A model generated the notes under the pieces. That model saw only the letters and a program-made list of their open reading frames with translations. It was not told the DNA's origin and searched no databases. A program made the position numbers and the translations under genes. A DNA stretch of 64,000 nucleotides, taken from contig OZ024896.1 in assembly GCA_964017195.1 (NCBI GenBank), positions 33,431,807 through 33,495,806 on the forward strand. Reading direction: 5' to 3'. The stretch comes from Siderastrea radians (lineage: Eukaryota; Cnidaria; Anthozoa; Scleractinia; Rhizangiidae). Below, piece after piece: positions 53,846 through 64,000 of this stretch; the stretch's first letter is position 1; each line of letters starts with the position of its first letter.

Positions 53846-56800
53846 AAAATCTAATGGTGCTTTATTAATTAATATTGCTCTGGGTGAGATAAGGATTTTA
53901 ATTAAAAAACAGAAAATGATTAATATCGCCCTTGCCATTTTCACAAGGTGTACAAAGTGTCAAATCCATTCAGACAAAGCAAAATAAAACATTGAAAATT
54001 TGTCACATAACAATTAATGCAATTAAATTTAGAAGAATTAGGCATGTATAACATGAACAGAAAAGTTGTTTTAAACCAAAATTATATACATGTACTCATT
54101 AGATTTTTAGATATATTTGTAACCAGGATGGTAAATTTAACAGGAATTGTACAATTGAAAGTTGTTCAGTATTTTGGCCTGGGAAGGCGAGTTTCAAAGG
54201 GCACAGCAGGAGGATTAACATACATTAGGAGGCTACTAATAAATATCAGCTACAATATTAACATTTACTATTCTAGTATGTTCAATATAATACATGACTG
54301 TACAAAGCTTGAAAACTGACACGACTGTAATTTTACATTGAACAAAATTTAACTTACAGTCGATTAACCAAAAAAAATCTAGTTTCAGATATTCACATTA
54401 TAACACTTGCTGTTTGCATTAAAAAAGACAATAGCTCAAAACAATAAACTGTCTCATTAGTTATTAAAAATGTTTGCCGAAGGATTTGAAAAGAAAGCTA
54501 ATCACAAAAAACCGAATAGACACAAACAGGGAGCAAAAAATAATTAATTACTGATCGTTGAAGTCTGTCGTGTGCAACGAGCAAAATGATTCAGCAAAAA
54601 TTTCTCGTTTTTTTTAACGGTTGCTAACAACACAAATGTCCGACAGGATAATTACCTAAAGGAGCGTAGCGAGCCATAAATCCAACCCACGCGAAACGCG
54701 CTGAGAGTATCGAATAGAATAATCGAAGTTTTTAGCCGAGAGTAAAAAAGACTAAGACAATATTAGGGAGGATGTTGAGCAACTTGGATCCATATAACGG
54801 ATTAGTCAATAGTGATTACTGTATCTAGCAATTCAGAATTATTCACAAAGTGAAAGAGAATCGGGTTGCAAGAATACAAAGACAGCAATCATTAGCTGAA
54901 GACATCGATCAAATTACAGGAAGGCTTTATGTATGGTCTATACAGAGGGGATAAAGAGAAATCACGCGACATTTGGCATACCTGATTCAAGTAAGCAACG
55001 CATTAGTCGACATTATCCCTCCTACAAAATTGTTTTTCCGCAGAGCTGAATAACGGCGAGACTGGAGAAGGAGTCAGCCGTAATCTACATGTAGGTCTCT
55101 TTCCGGGCTAGAATGCGAAGTATAACGGTTTACAAAATCGCCCCCAATCTTGCAGCTTTTCTTTCGTGTTCTGTAGCTTCTTCATTCATGCGGCGTGAAG
55201 CCGCTGATCGCAAACCTCCCCTGGCGATCGGATCTTTGAGGGCTGTTTTTCCTTATTGCTGGGTTTAGCTGAAAATAATCAAGCGGTATATGTCCTAAAT
55301 TTAGACTACTCACCCCGAAAATAAATTGAACATCCGGCAAAATCAACCAGGCGTTCTTGCGCATGTCTAGGTAAAAAGCTGACCATGCGAATGACAGGTT
55401 CATTTTTGAAAAGTTCCGGTGGGGCGGTCTTCCAGTGCAAAGATCAGAGGGTAAAGATGCAACATTCCGGGCAATTCATTCCGTTCAGAACAAAAGCTTT
55501 TTGTTATAGATGTAAAATTTCTCTCCTCCCCTCACCTCTTAGTGATCTCTCTTACTCCGAGAGAAGCAAAATGGATGCTCTTCCATATTCCATCCCTGTT
55601 CCATGCCAGGAACTCGCGCGAACCTGGCACAGACACACGCGTGACACTCTCGCAACTGGGATCGCAATTCCGGCTCCCGGCCGTCCACTTGTAAAAAGAT
55701 AACTACTGTAGAGGGGAATGGCGAGTGGGGGAAGGTGTACGGGAGTCGAGAAAAGAGGGGGCGGGAAACGGGATTCCCAAGGTGGCGGGAAGCCGGAGAA
55801 ATAAGGAGAAACTTTCAAGAGAAAATGTATTTTCCTATATTCTTTCATCAGTTTTTGGTCCTTTTTTCCCTTCTTTTCTCCATCCCTCTCCTTTTCTTCA
55901 AGGATCCTCGACCTAAACTCAGGGCGGTCAAAAAGAAAAGCGCAAAACGACCCAGAAAAACCCATGGAAATGGTGAGCTATCGGTTTCACCTATTGTTCA
56001 TTCCAAAGCCGTCTGTTTGGATTATTAAATGACGGCAAACAAAGCTAGGATAAAAATGATGATGATGATGTTGATGAGGAGGAGGAGGAGGAGGAGGAGG
56101 AGGAGGAGGAGGAGGAGGAGGAGGAGATTGGCCTACAAGGGACATAAGGTCGTTTCAAAAGTTTAGGTCTAGATGTCGGGAAATTAGATACCGCGTCATC
56201 GTCGTGTTGCTATAGTGACACCGATGTTAATCAAACTCCTTTATTTGGAACCGAAAGTTTATCCAATATGTGGTAAAAGTAGTCCTTCCGAGCTGTGACA
56301 GTAAAGCATTTAGCATGAGCTAATGTCGGTTGGTGGTATTGTCTTACAAAATCAAGGCGAGCCACCTTAAGCTCGGCACGGCAGTAGCACGATGTTCGAA
56401 AGCAACCGTGCGACATGCCCTGTTTCAGCAATATACCGGCTTGACGATGCAAGAGTCACTACTACATCACGCAACTTGTCATTCGCGTGACCATTCTCGT
56501 TACACGAATGTCGCCTGGTTTTTATGCGCACCACAATGAAGTCACGCTATCTAACTCGTGCTAGACTGAGAAAACAGGCGACATTTCGCGAGGTCGATTT
56601 GTTTGGTTTCATTTCGTTTCGCGAAACGTGGGCTGTTTTCTCAGGCTAAACTCGTGCAAGTTTCACTGTAAATATTTGTAACCAGGAGTCGTATCAAGGT
56701 AAGTTGGTGAGGTATGCGGATCGATCGGAAAAGCGTAGTACTGAGAATTAAAAGAACTGTTTGTCATTTACATTGACTGCGGTATTGACTACATTGACAA

Positions 56801-58038
56801 CTCATCAGAGCCAAGTTTCTCGGTTCACTGGGCTCTTTGAGATCACAAATTGAAAAACATGTAAAATATGCAAATTCAAGGGGTGCTTAAGTAAAAATAC
56901 TCGCGTGATCTGATCACGTGACGGCTGAAAATAAGAACAAACGCTTCCCATTGTTATGTCTCGAAACTGAAAGTACATTATTTCCCTTTTGCTTGATGAC
57001 CGTGCAAGTATTCATGCCCACCTGTTGGCTCGAGAAGTTTGGTCTGAAATAACTGGGGCACTTTGGAAACAGTGAGTATAATGTATGACTAATAGTTTAG
57101 CCAGATCTTGAACAAACGGAATTCAAATGCACTGCACACTCAGTTATAGTTGTTATATACAATTACATAATCCTGCATTGACCAATAAAGCTTATTGAAA
57201 TCAGCGGCACAATGATCGAGAGCTCGGGCCCAAAATAAGTTATTTCTAGTTCGTATTTCGGCCGTCCTGTAAATTCCTTGCTTGGAGAAGGTTCCAGTAG
57301 AGTCAGAATTCGATGCTGATGCAATCCTAATATAGTTTGTCACCATTCAAATGAAAGCTACTGAACAATACTTCATGCGTTGCTGTGGTCTTCGTAATTA
57401 TTGTCATATACGGCTTGTGATCTGACTGTATTAAACATTGGTGCTAAAATTAGTGGCAATACACGGTAAGCAAAGGCATATTGTGCAAACGGAGACATGT
57501 AACTGTGAACCGAAGCGAAAAAACCTTGTCATCAAATATAGCAAAAATTTACCTCCAAAAGTGCGAAAATGAACAATCAGATCTGTCTGTATATTTCCGG
57601 GCGAATTTAGTGGGATTTTAAAGTCGCTTGTCGTAAGGATATTATCAGTTTGTCCCTCGCTGCAGCTGGCTCTCAATCACGACCCACAAAAACAAAAATA
57701 CTGTTAACACGTCATAATGAGTCGTTTTCCTTCGCAACTGATAACATTTGGAGAGTTTTCATTTCATCATGTGGTTGTTATTATCACGCAGTATACAACG
57801 TATGCATGCATGCATGAATGCTGTCTGACAAAGGGTGCATGGCATAACCTATGGAGTCATCAGTAAGAACTCTATTAAAGAGCTAGAAATACATTTATAG
57901 GAAATCTATAAGGAAATGAAAAATAAGCTACTTATTAAAAATCAATGGCACAACTATGTACATAGCTTTCATTATTATTATTATTGCGTTGCTAAGGAAG
58001 CGAAAAATCACTTCCGGTAGATGGCCTCAGCATTTAGA
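53846..58038. other. Intergenic or 5' region with no gene recognised
   Basis: This is AT-rich to about 54600, then richer in CpG to about 56000, which could hold the SSX2IP promoter. (GAG)n lies at 56056-56126. Frames at 55182-55403, 55385-55702 and 55552-55965 show no family resemblance. Confidence 0.4.
56056..56126. repeat. (GAT)n and (GAG)n microsatellite
   Basis: A short gatgatgatg run is followed by about 17 GAG units. Confidence 0.95.
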
Positions 58039-59862
58039 GACGGACCATTAGAAAAGTGATGAGGGGGGGGGGGGGGATTCTTAGCCTGCCAGAATATTTT
58101 TTTTGGCCCATTTCCTGTGCAATATTTTTTTTTTGGCTACAGCCCTATGCATGAATTTTTTTTTTTAGAAAATACTTTCCTTATGCACAATTTGCTATTG
58201 AATTAATTAAAAACAATGCAACTTTGTTTTGCTAAATACATAGCTTGTACTGTTACGTTACTTTACATTTTTAAGTTTATTTTATTACAAAACACTTTTT
58301 AATAATGTTCCCTTTAAAATTTAATTTACTGAAGGAGGTTTCAAAAGTAAATAGCGATTTATAGTGAAAAATTGTGTAATATTATTGATATACATGTATG
58401 GATTTTTTATAAAAGATGTATTCATATGAAATGATTTGATACAAACAGTGGTGTCCAGAAAGATTAATTTATATTTAGTACATGTACATACACTGTTATT
58501 TCCTTAATTTAAAAACAATTCTTTTCAAAAAGGTAGCTCATAATTTGCCTTTAAAACTTTTGATATAAAATACATACAGGTACCGTCTAACCCTTTCCTG
58601 GGAAGTTAAGGGTTATATTTTAATGTAACAGCTTTTTGAGGATGTAGACACAGTGGGAGAGTAGGAAGCCACTGGGAGTGGAAGGCTTTCCAGTGCACTT
58701 CCTAATAGTCCTTGCCCTCTTCTCTTCCTCTCCCACAATCCATCATAGTCATTCCAGACCCCACTTACTGATACAGCCCCCCGATAATGCCCTCCACTCC
58801 AAAATGTCAGTCCAAAAAGAAGATACCTGTTAAAAAAATGAGACAATTGTTTGCAACGAATTTATTTTTCTGCTATGGGGCACTAATTTCACTTTTTGCT
58901 ACCACTTAGATTATACCTTACTCTTTATAAAGACGCTTTGATAAAATCTTGACCTATTAACTTGTATTTAATATCAAAAAACTACAACTCACTTTTCATT
59001 TAAGAGTTCTAAGTGGTCAGGTAGCTGGCTGGGTTCTGTAAGAATACCCTGACTGGAAAAGACGTCCAGTGACATTAGAAGGAACGGTGGGATGGATTTT
59101 GGTCCTCCTACAAATGTTCTTCTGCTGTTTGTTCTTTTCCACCACAATAAGCTTGAATGTTTTTGACCTTCAAAGCTTTGCTCTGACGAGTACGTCTTTC
59201 AACGACCTCCCTTTTCTGTATGAAAGTAGGGGAGGGTCTTTAAAGATATTTCGTAGCAATGGCTGATTTTCTATTAAGTGCCATTTGCTCATAAGAATGT
59301 TTTTAAGATTAGGCACAGAAGGGCGGTACTCTGTTACAAACGGTAAAACTCTCTTCCCCGCTTTTTGTTTATTCTGTAGCGCCGACATTCTTTCACTAAA
59401 TTTAACTTCTGAGAGAGTCTTGTCTACGAGGTTATCTGGGTAACCTCTGTCGCGTAATCTACGCTTGAAATGTGTAATGTTTTCTTTAAAAGTAGCCTTT
59501 GAGGAATTGGTCCTCAGAAGACGCAATGCTTCGCCTTTGATAAAGCCTTTCTTGACGCCTCGAGGGTGGCAGGATGTAAAGTGCGTGTATTGGAAAGTTT
59601 CTGTCGGTTTGAAGTGCGTGCGAACGTCGAGAATAGATTCTTCCTTAAATCCTTCGCCCTTGTAAACGCATGTATCCAGGAAATTTATTTCTGTATCTTC
59701 GGCAGAACGAATTATGGTTTCATATCAAAATGAGGCCCATCTTGTGCATGAATTTTTTTTCCGGACATTTTCCCTTGCATGAATTTTTTTTTCGGACATT
59801 TTCCCTTGCATGAATTTTTTTTTGGTCCCCCCCCCCCCCATCACTTTTCTAATGGTCTGTCC
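58039..59862. mobile_element. Element with inverted ends and G/C homopolymers, enclosing a Penelope fragment
   Basis: gaccattagaaaagtgatg with a following G-run at the left, and a C-run with catcacttttctaatggtct at the right, form inverted ends. Beside the right end, tgcatgaatttttttt plus cggacattttccct repeats three times. Inside, on the minus strand, is a retroelement fragment. Confidence 0.7.
59170..59735 (-). pseudogene. Penelope-like reverse transcriptase C-terminal fragment
   Basis: The frame is open from about 59735 to the stop at 59170. INFLDTCVYKG, THFKPTETFQYTHFTSCHP, GFIKGEALRLLRTNSS, RGYPDNLVDKTLSEVKF, PNLKNILMSKWHLI and DPPLLSYRKGRSLKDVLVRA are hallmarks of the RT thumb and linker of Penelope-like elements. 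The RT core and the GIY-YIG endonuclease that would flank it are absent, so this is a truncated relic. Confidence 0.8.
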
Positions 59863-59869
59863 CTTAGCT

Positions 59870-60987
59870 CAAGTGAATGCGATGCGTTCAAATTTTTTTT
59901 TTTGCACACGGTAGTTTATCAACCTTTTCAGTTGGAAAGTTAAATTGAAGCAGCTTGTTAATGTGCTGAGGATATCATTTGTTTGAGGATTTCCAGTTCA
60001 AGCAACACGGAGAGGATTGGAAATGCTGCAATGCCGCTCAGTACGTATATGGATTATTTCTACGGTGACTTTTAAAAATACAAACACCGGGAATTCAACT
60101 GATGAAAATTGCGTGTAAGCTTATCAACTGGCCTGAAAAAATTCTTCATGTAGATGCCATGATGTCGGTAAAATTGGCAAGAAAGCTATGGTGTTTTTGC
60201 TGGAGTGATTTTGATACTGCAATACGCATGGGCAAGTAGTCTTCGGTGAGTTCAGTTTGTAAACTAAGCTTACTGCCTAGCTTCGAAATATCCCATAACA
60301 TTCAAAGTATGGTTTATTTTAATAAAAATGCAGCAGACTCATTCTTAGCGAATAGTAAATGGAATTTGTGATGAAGCTGTTTTGTTTAATGGAAATTTGG
60401 GATTACGGGTAAAAAAGTTAGAAAGTTAACCATTTCACGGCGTTTGTTCCAGCTGTTGTTCGCTAGTTTACCCTTCAAAGCTGTTGAATAGTAGAATGCA
60501 AAATTCGTGTTGACCCGATCTGTCTCCAGCTTCTCAAGCGATAGTACGAAATAAAATGGACGGCAGTGGAACTAAAAAGGTTTTTTTGAAAACAAAAGAT
60601 CACTGGGCGGAAACTTCGTACACCGGCCGGTCTCTGGTCACAACTGCTGACTTGTTTTCAAATGCATACTCAAACACATATGTTCATAAAGCAGTAGTTT
60701 GTTTCGTCCAGAACGTTTTTATTTGCCTCAATTTTTTCCTCATACTTCTGAATTCTAAAAAGGCCATTCGACGGTAATATACTTTACTAGCTGGTACCCG
60801 TGAAAAATTCCCGCCTTAGCAACACTATTCTCAGTACCGAAAATAAAACACGAATATTTCCATAACAATAGATATCCCACAATTCTTAGCGTTGTATATA
60901 TTACCACCTTTCTTTGTATTGTGTGCATTTGTCTAACAACATCTCAGAGTGAAGACAGCGAATTTTTGGCTCTGTTGTGCACGCGTC
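59870..60987. other. Region upstream of the gag-like gene
   Basis: No gene is recognised. A frame at 60556-60777 starting MDGSGTKKVFLKTKDHW has no identifiable relative. The 5' end of the retroelement should lie here, but I see no clear terminal repeat. Confidence 0.35.
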
Positions 60988-61191
60988 ATGGCCGAACCAC
61001 AACCGCCTGCTCAACGCCCCTTAAATGTACGTCCCCAGGACGCTTTAAACGAAGTCCGAAGAGAAATGCCTTTGCAGAATGCCCCCGCTGTAGTTCCAGT
61101 TGAGAATCCTCCGCCTGCTGACGTCCCAGCCGCTAATAATGTTCCACCCGTAAAGAATCCTGGCGCTGCACATGTTGCTCCACCGCTCGAG
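60988..61191 (+). CDS. First exon of gag-like gene of a DIRS/Ngaro-like retroelement
   Basis: The ATG at 60988 opens a Pro/Ala-rich 68-codon segment (MAEPQPPAQRPLNVRPQDAL onward, ending VAPPLE). It is in phase 0 with a gt at 61192. The next compatible phase-0 acceptor, ggtcag at 62470, leads into the gag body. The donor gtacat is not strong, so this model is moderate. Confidence 0.5.
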
Positions 61192-61298
61192 GTACATAAT
61201 TTGTCCTGTTTTCTTGTTTTGTTGTTAAGTAATTTGTTCTGGGTTTGTATTCCGTGGTTTTCATGTGCGCCCAGGTAGGCTTGATGCTTTTGGGACAC

Positions 61299-61640
61299 GT
61301 GCATGAGTGGTACGGCCACCGCGCTGGACCTTTGAATTTAAAATTAGTGCGTGAGTGGTTCGGCCACCGCACCAGAGTTTTTAAAATGGAAGAATATGTG
61401 CGTGAGTGGTACGGCCACCGCACAAGAGTTTTGAAAATGGAAGAATATGTGCGTGAGTGGTACGGCCACCGCACAAGAGTTTGAAAATGGAAGAATATGT
61501 GCGTGAGTGGTACGGCCACCGCACCAGAGTTTGAAAATGGAAGAATATGTGCGTGAGTGGTACGGCCACCGCACCAAAGTTTTCAAAATGGAAGAATATG
61601 TGCGTGAGTGGCACGGCCACCTCACAAGGGTTTTTTGTAA
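61299..61640. repeat. 51-bp tandem repeat in the gag intron
   Basis: About six to seven copies of gtgcgtgagtggtacggcca plus ccgcacaagagttttgaaaatggaagaatat, with point differences. The unit is a multiple of three, so plus and minus frames stay open in part, but a one-base change near 61480 breaks the plus frame. It probably does not code. Confidence 0.85.
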
Positions 61641-62470
61641 CTCTCACGATATGTCCGTGAGTAAAGTCTTTCGCAAGGTTCTTTCAAAATGTCTGATATG
61701 TGCATTAGTCGGTGTTGTTTACCGCCACTAAATGTTGTTACTGCCGAGTTATATGCTTGTTAATGGGTTACACAGCGTCCTCAGGTAATTTTAATTTCAC
61801 TTGCCATTTGTTGCTCGCCAACATGTCTGTTTTGTGCGATTGCTGTCTTAGTTTGCTGTATTTATACTAGATGGGCTTTAGTTTTGGGTTGATCTCGGTT
61901 CGGCGCTGTTCGATAGCGTCGCTGCGGTACAGTTCTAATGTGATTCGACTTACGACGCGGCTGTGACACTACTTTCGATAGAACCTGGCGCTTTTCTATT
62001 ACCACTCAAATTAACACTTAGACACCGCAGTGAAACCAAAGCTCGGATGGACCGGGTTGTAGGAATCTTAAAACGAATTATATTCTGCTTTGTCAAGCGG
62101 TGTTTTCAGGAATTTAACTCTCTTGTTTTTGGATTTCAATTACAGAGTTTCTTTAGGCGTTAGAGAACTTGTCGGAAAGTTCTTTCTTTGTTTTCTAGTT
62201 GTGATTTGTTCCATTTGCATGCTAATTTAATGTTTTCTCGCCTCAACGTTCAGTTTCGCGGCGTTTAATTAAGGGTTGTTCTGGCTTTGTTTTGTGAGTG
62301 AACGTTTTTTCTTTTTCGCCCCGGCGGTGTTTTTCTTAACTTCTTGCACCTCGAATTAGTAGCGTTCTGCGTACTTCAACAGGTTGGGGCTGTGCTTAGT
62401 ATATTTTTGTGCACCTTTAAATGGTGTTTATCTATGGTGACCAGGCGTTTTTCTTCCTTTAAAGGGTCAG

Positions 62471-63058
62471 GCTAATTTGAGCGTTCAAGCGCTTGAGGAA
62501 AGGCTTAAGAAATTGGAATGCAAAAGTGAGACCGATTCCGTGGGTTTGGCCTTACAGGCTCTGCACAGGACTCTTGATAAGACGCGTTTTGATCCAGAGG
62601 ATGCTGTATTGGATCTGGAGTCCTTGGTAAAGGTGGCGAAGATCAACAATCACGCCAAAGCGCGAGAATATGAGTGTGTTCTGGATGAGGTGCAAAAACA
62701 AGCCAAGTCCTTGCATCAGAAGTCTCTGCGAGATTTGCTGGTCGCACTTGTTGTTGACCCGATGAAGAGCAAGGTTCTCGAGAAGACCAATAAGCTCCTG
62801 AAGCATGTTACCCCGGAGGGTAGGCCAGCGGCCTCTCCAAGTTGGAGGCGTTATAGCAATCAGTTCAGCTATCAAGGAGGTTCCCGTGACAACCGTGGCC
62901 GTAATAGTTTCCCGGCAGGCCGTTCGTTTACCCCGTTTGCCAGTCGACGTAGGCGTTCTGCCCCGCGTTATTTTTGCGGGTCAACTCAACATTTCATTAA
63001 AGATTGCACTGAATTTCAGGAAATGAAGTCTGCTAGGGCGCGTAACAAGACAGCGTAA
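62471..63058 (+). CDS. Gag-like exon with degenerate zinc knuckle
   Basis: This follows an acceptor at 62470. ANLSVQALEERLKKLECKSE starts a charged helical region; an Arg/Gly/Ser-rich tail follows, then PRYFCGSTQHFIKDC. The last is a CCHC knuckle of the C-x2-C-x4-H-x4-C type whose first Cys is replaced by Arg. The frame stops at 63056-63058. A strong donor (gtaagt at 63055) just before the stop could splice to 63391 in frame. AATAAA near 63122 could end an unspliced gag transcript. Gag of a tyrosine-recombinase retrotransposon (DIRS/Ngaro) is the best fit. Confidence 0.6.
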   Translation, partial: ANLSVQALEERLKKLECKSETDSVGLALQALHRTLDKTRFDPEDAVLDLESLVKVAKINNHAKAREYECVLDEVQKQAKSLHQKSLRDLLVALVVDPMKSKVLEKTNKLLKHVTPEGRPAASPSWRRYSNQFSYQGGSRDNRGRNSFPAGRSFTPFASRRRRSAPRYFCGSTQHFIKDCTEFQEMKSARARNKTA

Positions 63059-63390
63059 GTGTTGCGCGCAATGTTTTCGCGCTGCAGCAAAGCTGTTGTA
63101 TTTTTTGTGCTTTTCGGATGAATAAAGCTATTTTTTGTGTTATCATTGTTTTGTTTTCTACCTCTCTTTCGGTTTCTCGTTTTTTCTTTGGTACCAGTTT
63201 AGGTTGAATGTGGCTTGAAACAGGAGTAAAACTCTCCTCCCGGTTTATCTGGGTCAGGCTTTCATTCCTCCTTTTCTGGTGGCCATAGTATCCGTGGTTT
63301 TTTCTTTTCTTTCTTTACCTTTCGGTGGGTTTCATTTCCCTCCTTTTTATGTTCTCTTTTGTAGAAGAAGCGAAGGGTGCTTCCTCCTAG

Positions 63391-64000
63391 TTCCCCATGC
63401 ATTTTTGATCCGACACCATGCGTTCAAGATTCGCACACAAGGGTCTCCCGCTGGGTAACCATGGATATGTGGCCACTTGATGGAGGAATGACAGCTCCCC
63501 GTTTTGACCGCGTTTTCGTTCAGGATATATGCGCTGGAACGTTTCTTCCCGATATTGAGAAATTCCCTTTTCGTGATCCGGACGTGTTCATCACTGGCCA
63601 GCTTCATCAGTTTCCCGAGATCTGGGAGCAAGTCGCCGCCTCTAGCTCGTATGACAGAGCCGATGAGGTTTTGGATTGGTTAAAGCATAAAGTTTCCCTC
63701 GCGAAATTTTTTAAACCTTTCAAGGGGAATTTTAAAGGCGTTGCTTATGCCTCGGATATTCCGCCAGCCGTGGAATTTGAAAACAATAAGTCCTGTGATG
63801 GTTTTCATGACTTTATTGACAAAACTATACTCGAAAGAGTTTGTAGAGTTTGTACAGTAAAACCTCCACACTTAGTTCTTCCTTTGACCGTTGAACCGAC
63901 CAAGCCCCGTGTCTGGCACGACAACCGTTTCCTCAACCTGTGGATGATGGATCGTCCTTTAAAGTTGGACAACTTGTCACATTTGCCCAGATATCTGGAG
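63391..64000 (+). CDS. Reverse transcriptase frame, partial, runs off the window
   Basis: The frame is continuously open from before 63391 to 64000. After the acceptor-like cctcctag (63390), phase 2 would join GC from the gag donor. Near the end, PRVWHDNRFLNLWMMDRPLK and the following LDNLSHLPRYLE match the start of DIRS/Ngaro-type RT domains, in which 'PR..HD.RFLNLW' precedes the catalytic region. WPLDGGMTAPRF and KFFKPFKGNFKGVAYASD precede it. RNase H and recombinase domains would lie beyond the window. Confidence 0.65.

Noticed and set aside
55182..55403. First exon of SSX2IP ending at a donor near 55310
   Set aside because: The residues do not resemble the ADIP N-terminus, and phase continuity to 52644 cannot be shown.
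61245..61647. A protein with 17-residue repeats (VREWYGHRTRVLKMEEY)
   Set aside because: The plus frame breaks inside the array, both strands are open, and the region lies in a probable intron.

Overview
The window looks like nuclear DNA of an early-branching animal, most likely a cnidarian (probably a stony coral). The evidence is AT-rich, intron-rich DNA, exons of an animal SSX2IP/ADIP homologue, a cysteine-rich multi-pass membrane protein family of the kind I associate with cnidarian genomes, tRNA-derived SINEs, many short inverted-repeat elements, a Penelope-like fragment and a DIRS/Ngaro-like retroelement. The species is inference.

Host genes. A plus-strand membrane-protein gene has exons at 658-909, 30823-31175, 32451-32675, 33412-34168 and 35710-36117, with matching splice phases. 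A second copy of its 3' half lies tail-to-tail on the minus strand (45583-40312) and carries two in-frame stops. Four minus-strand exons of an SSX2IP/ADIP homologue lie at 52644-49129.

The 30-kb intron (910-30822) is the striking part. It holds two tandem, same-orientation copies (A, about 1.4-10.5 kb; B, about 10.7-21.2 kb) of a mobile element I cannot match to a named family. Each copy has, left to right: a GTTCC/GGAAC array; a plus-strand gene joining a C2H2 finger, a complete tyrosine-recombinase catalytic set and a C-terminal Myb/SANT domain; a convergent, spliced minus-strand gene for a superfamily-3 (parvovirus/papillomavirus-like) helicase; and a large palindromic array built on AAATCC-type motifs. 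Copy B also carries a cyclin-box gene between the two, and its helicase ends in a PCNA-interaction (PIP-box) motif. Integrase, replicative helicase, cyclin and PCNA contact together suggest an element that replicates its own DNA and influences the host cell cycle. The B recombinase and cyclin frames are open. The A recombinase and both helicases are broken, each at different points.

Copy B's right array was later split by another element (21219-29081) with CGAGATCTCG-rich ends. That element in turn contains a decayed rve-integrase-type transposon (23997-26924) and a paired-HTH, Tc1-like remnant (26936-28355). A 545-bp polypyrimidine tract precedes the next host exon.

The right side (36-60 kb) is mostly introns or intergenic DNA full of foldback and MITE-like elements. 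The window ends inside a retroelement with a spliced gag-like gene (60988-63058) and the start of a reverse-transcriptase frame running off the edge.
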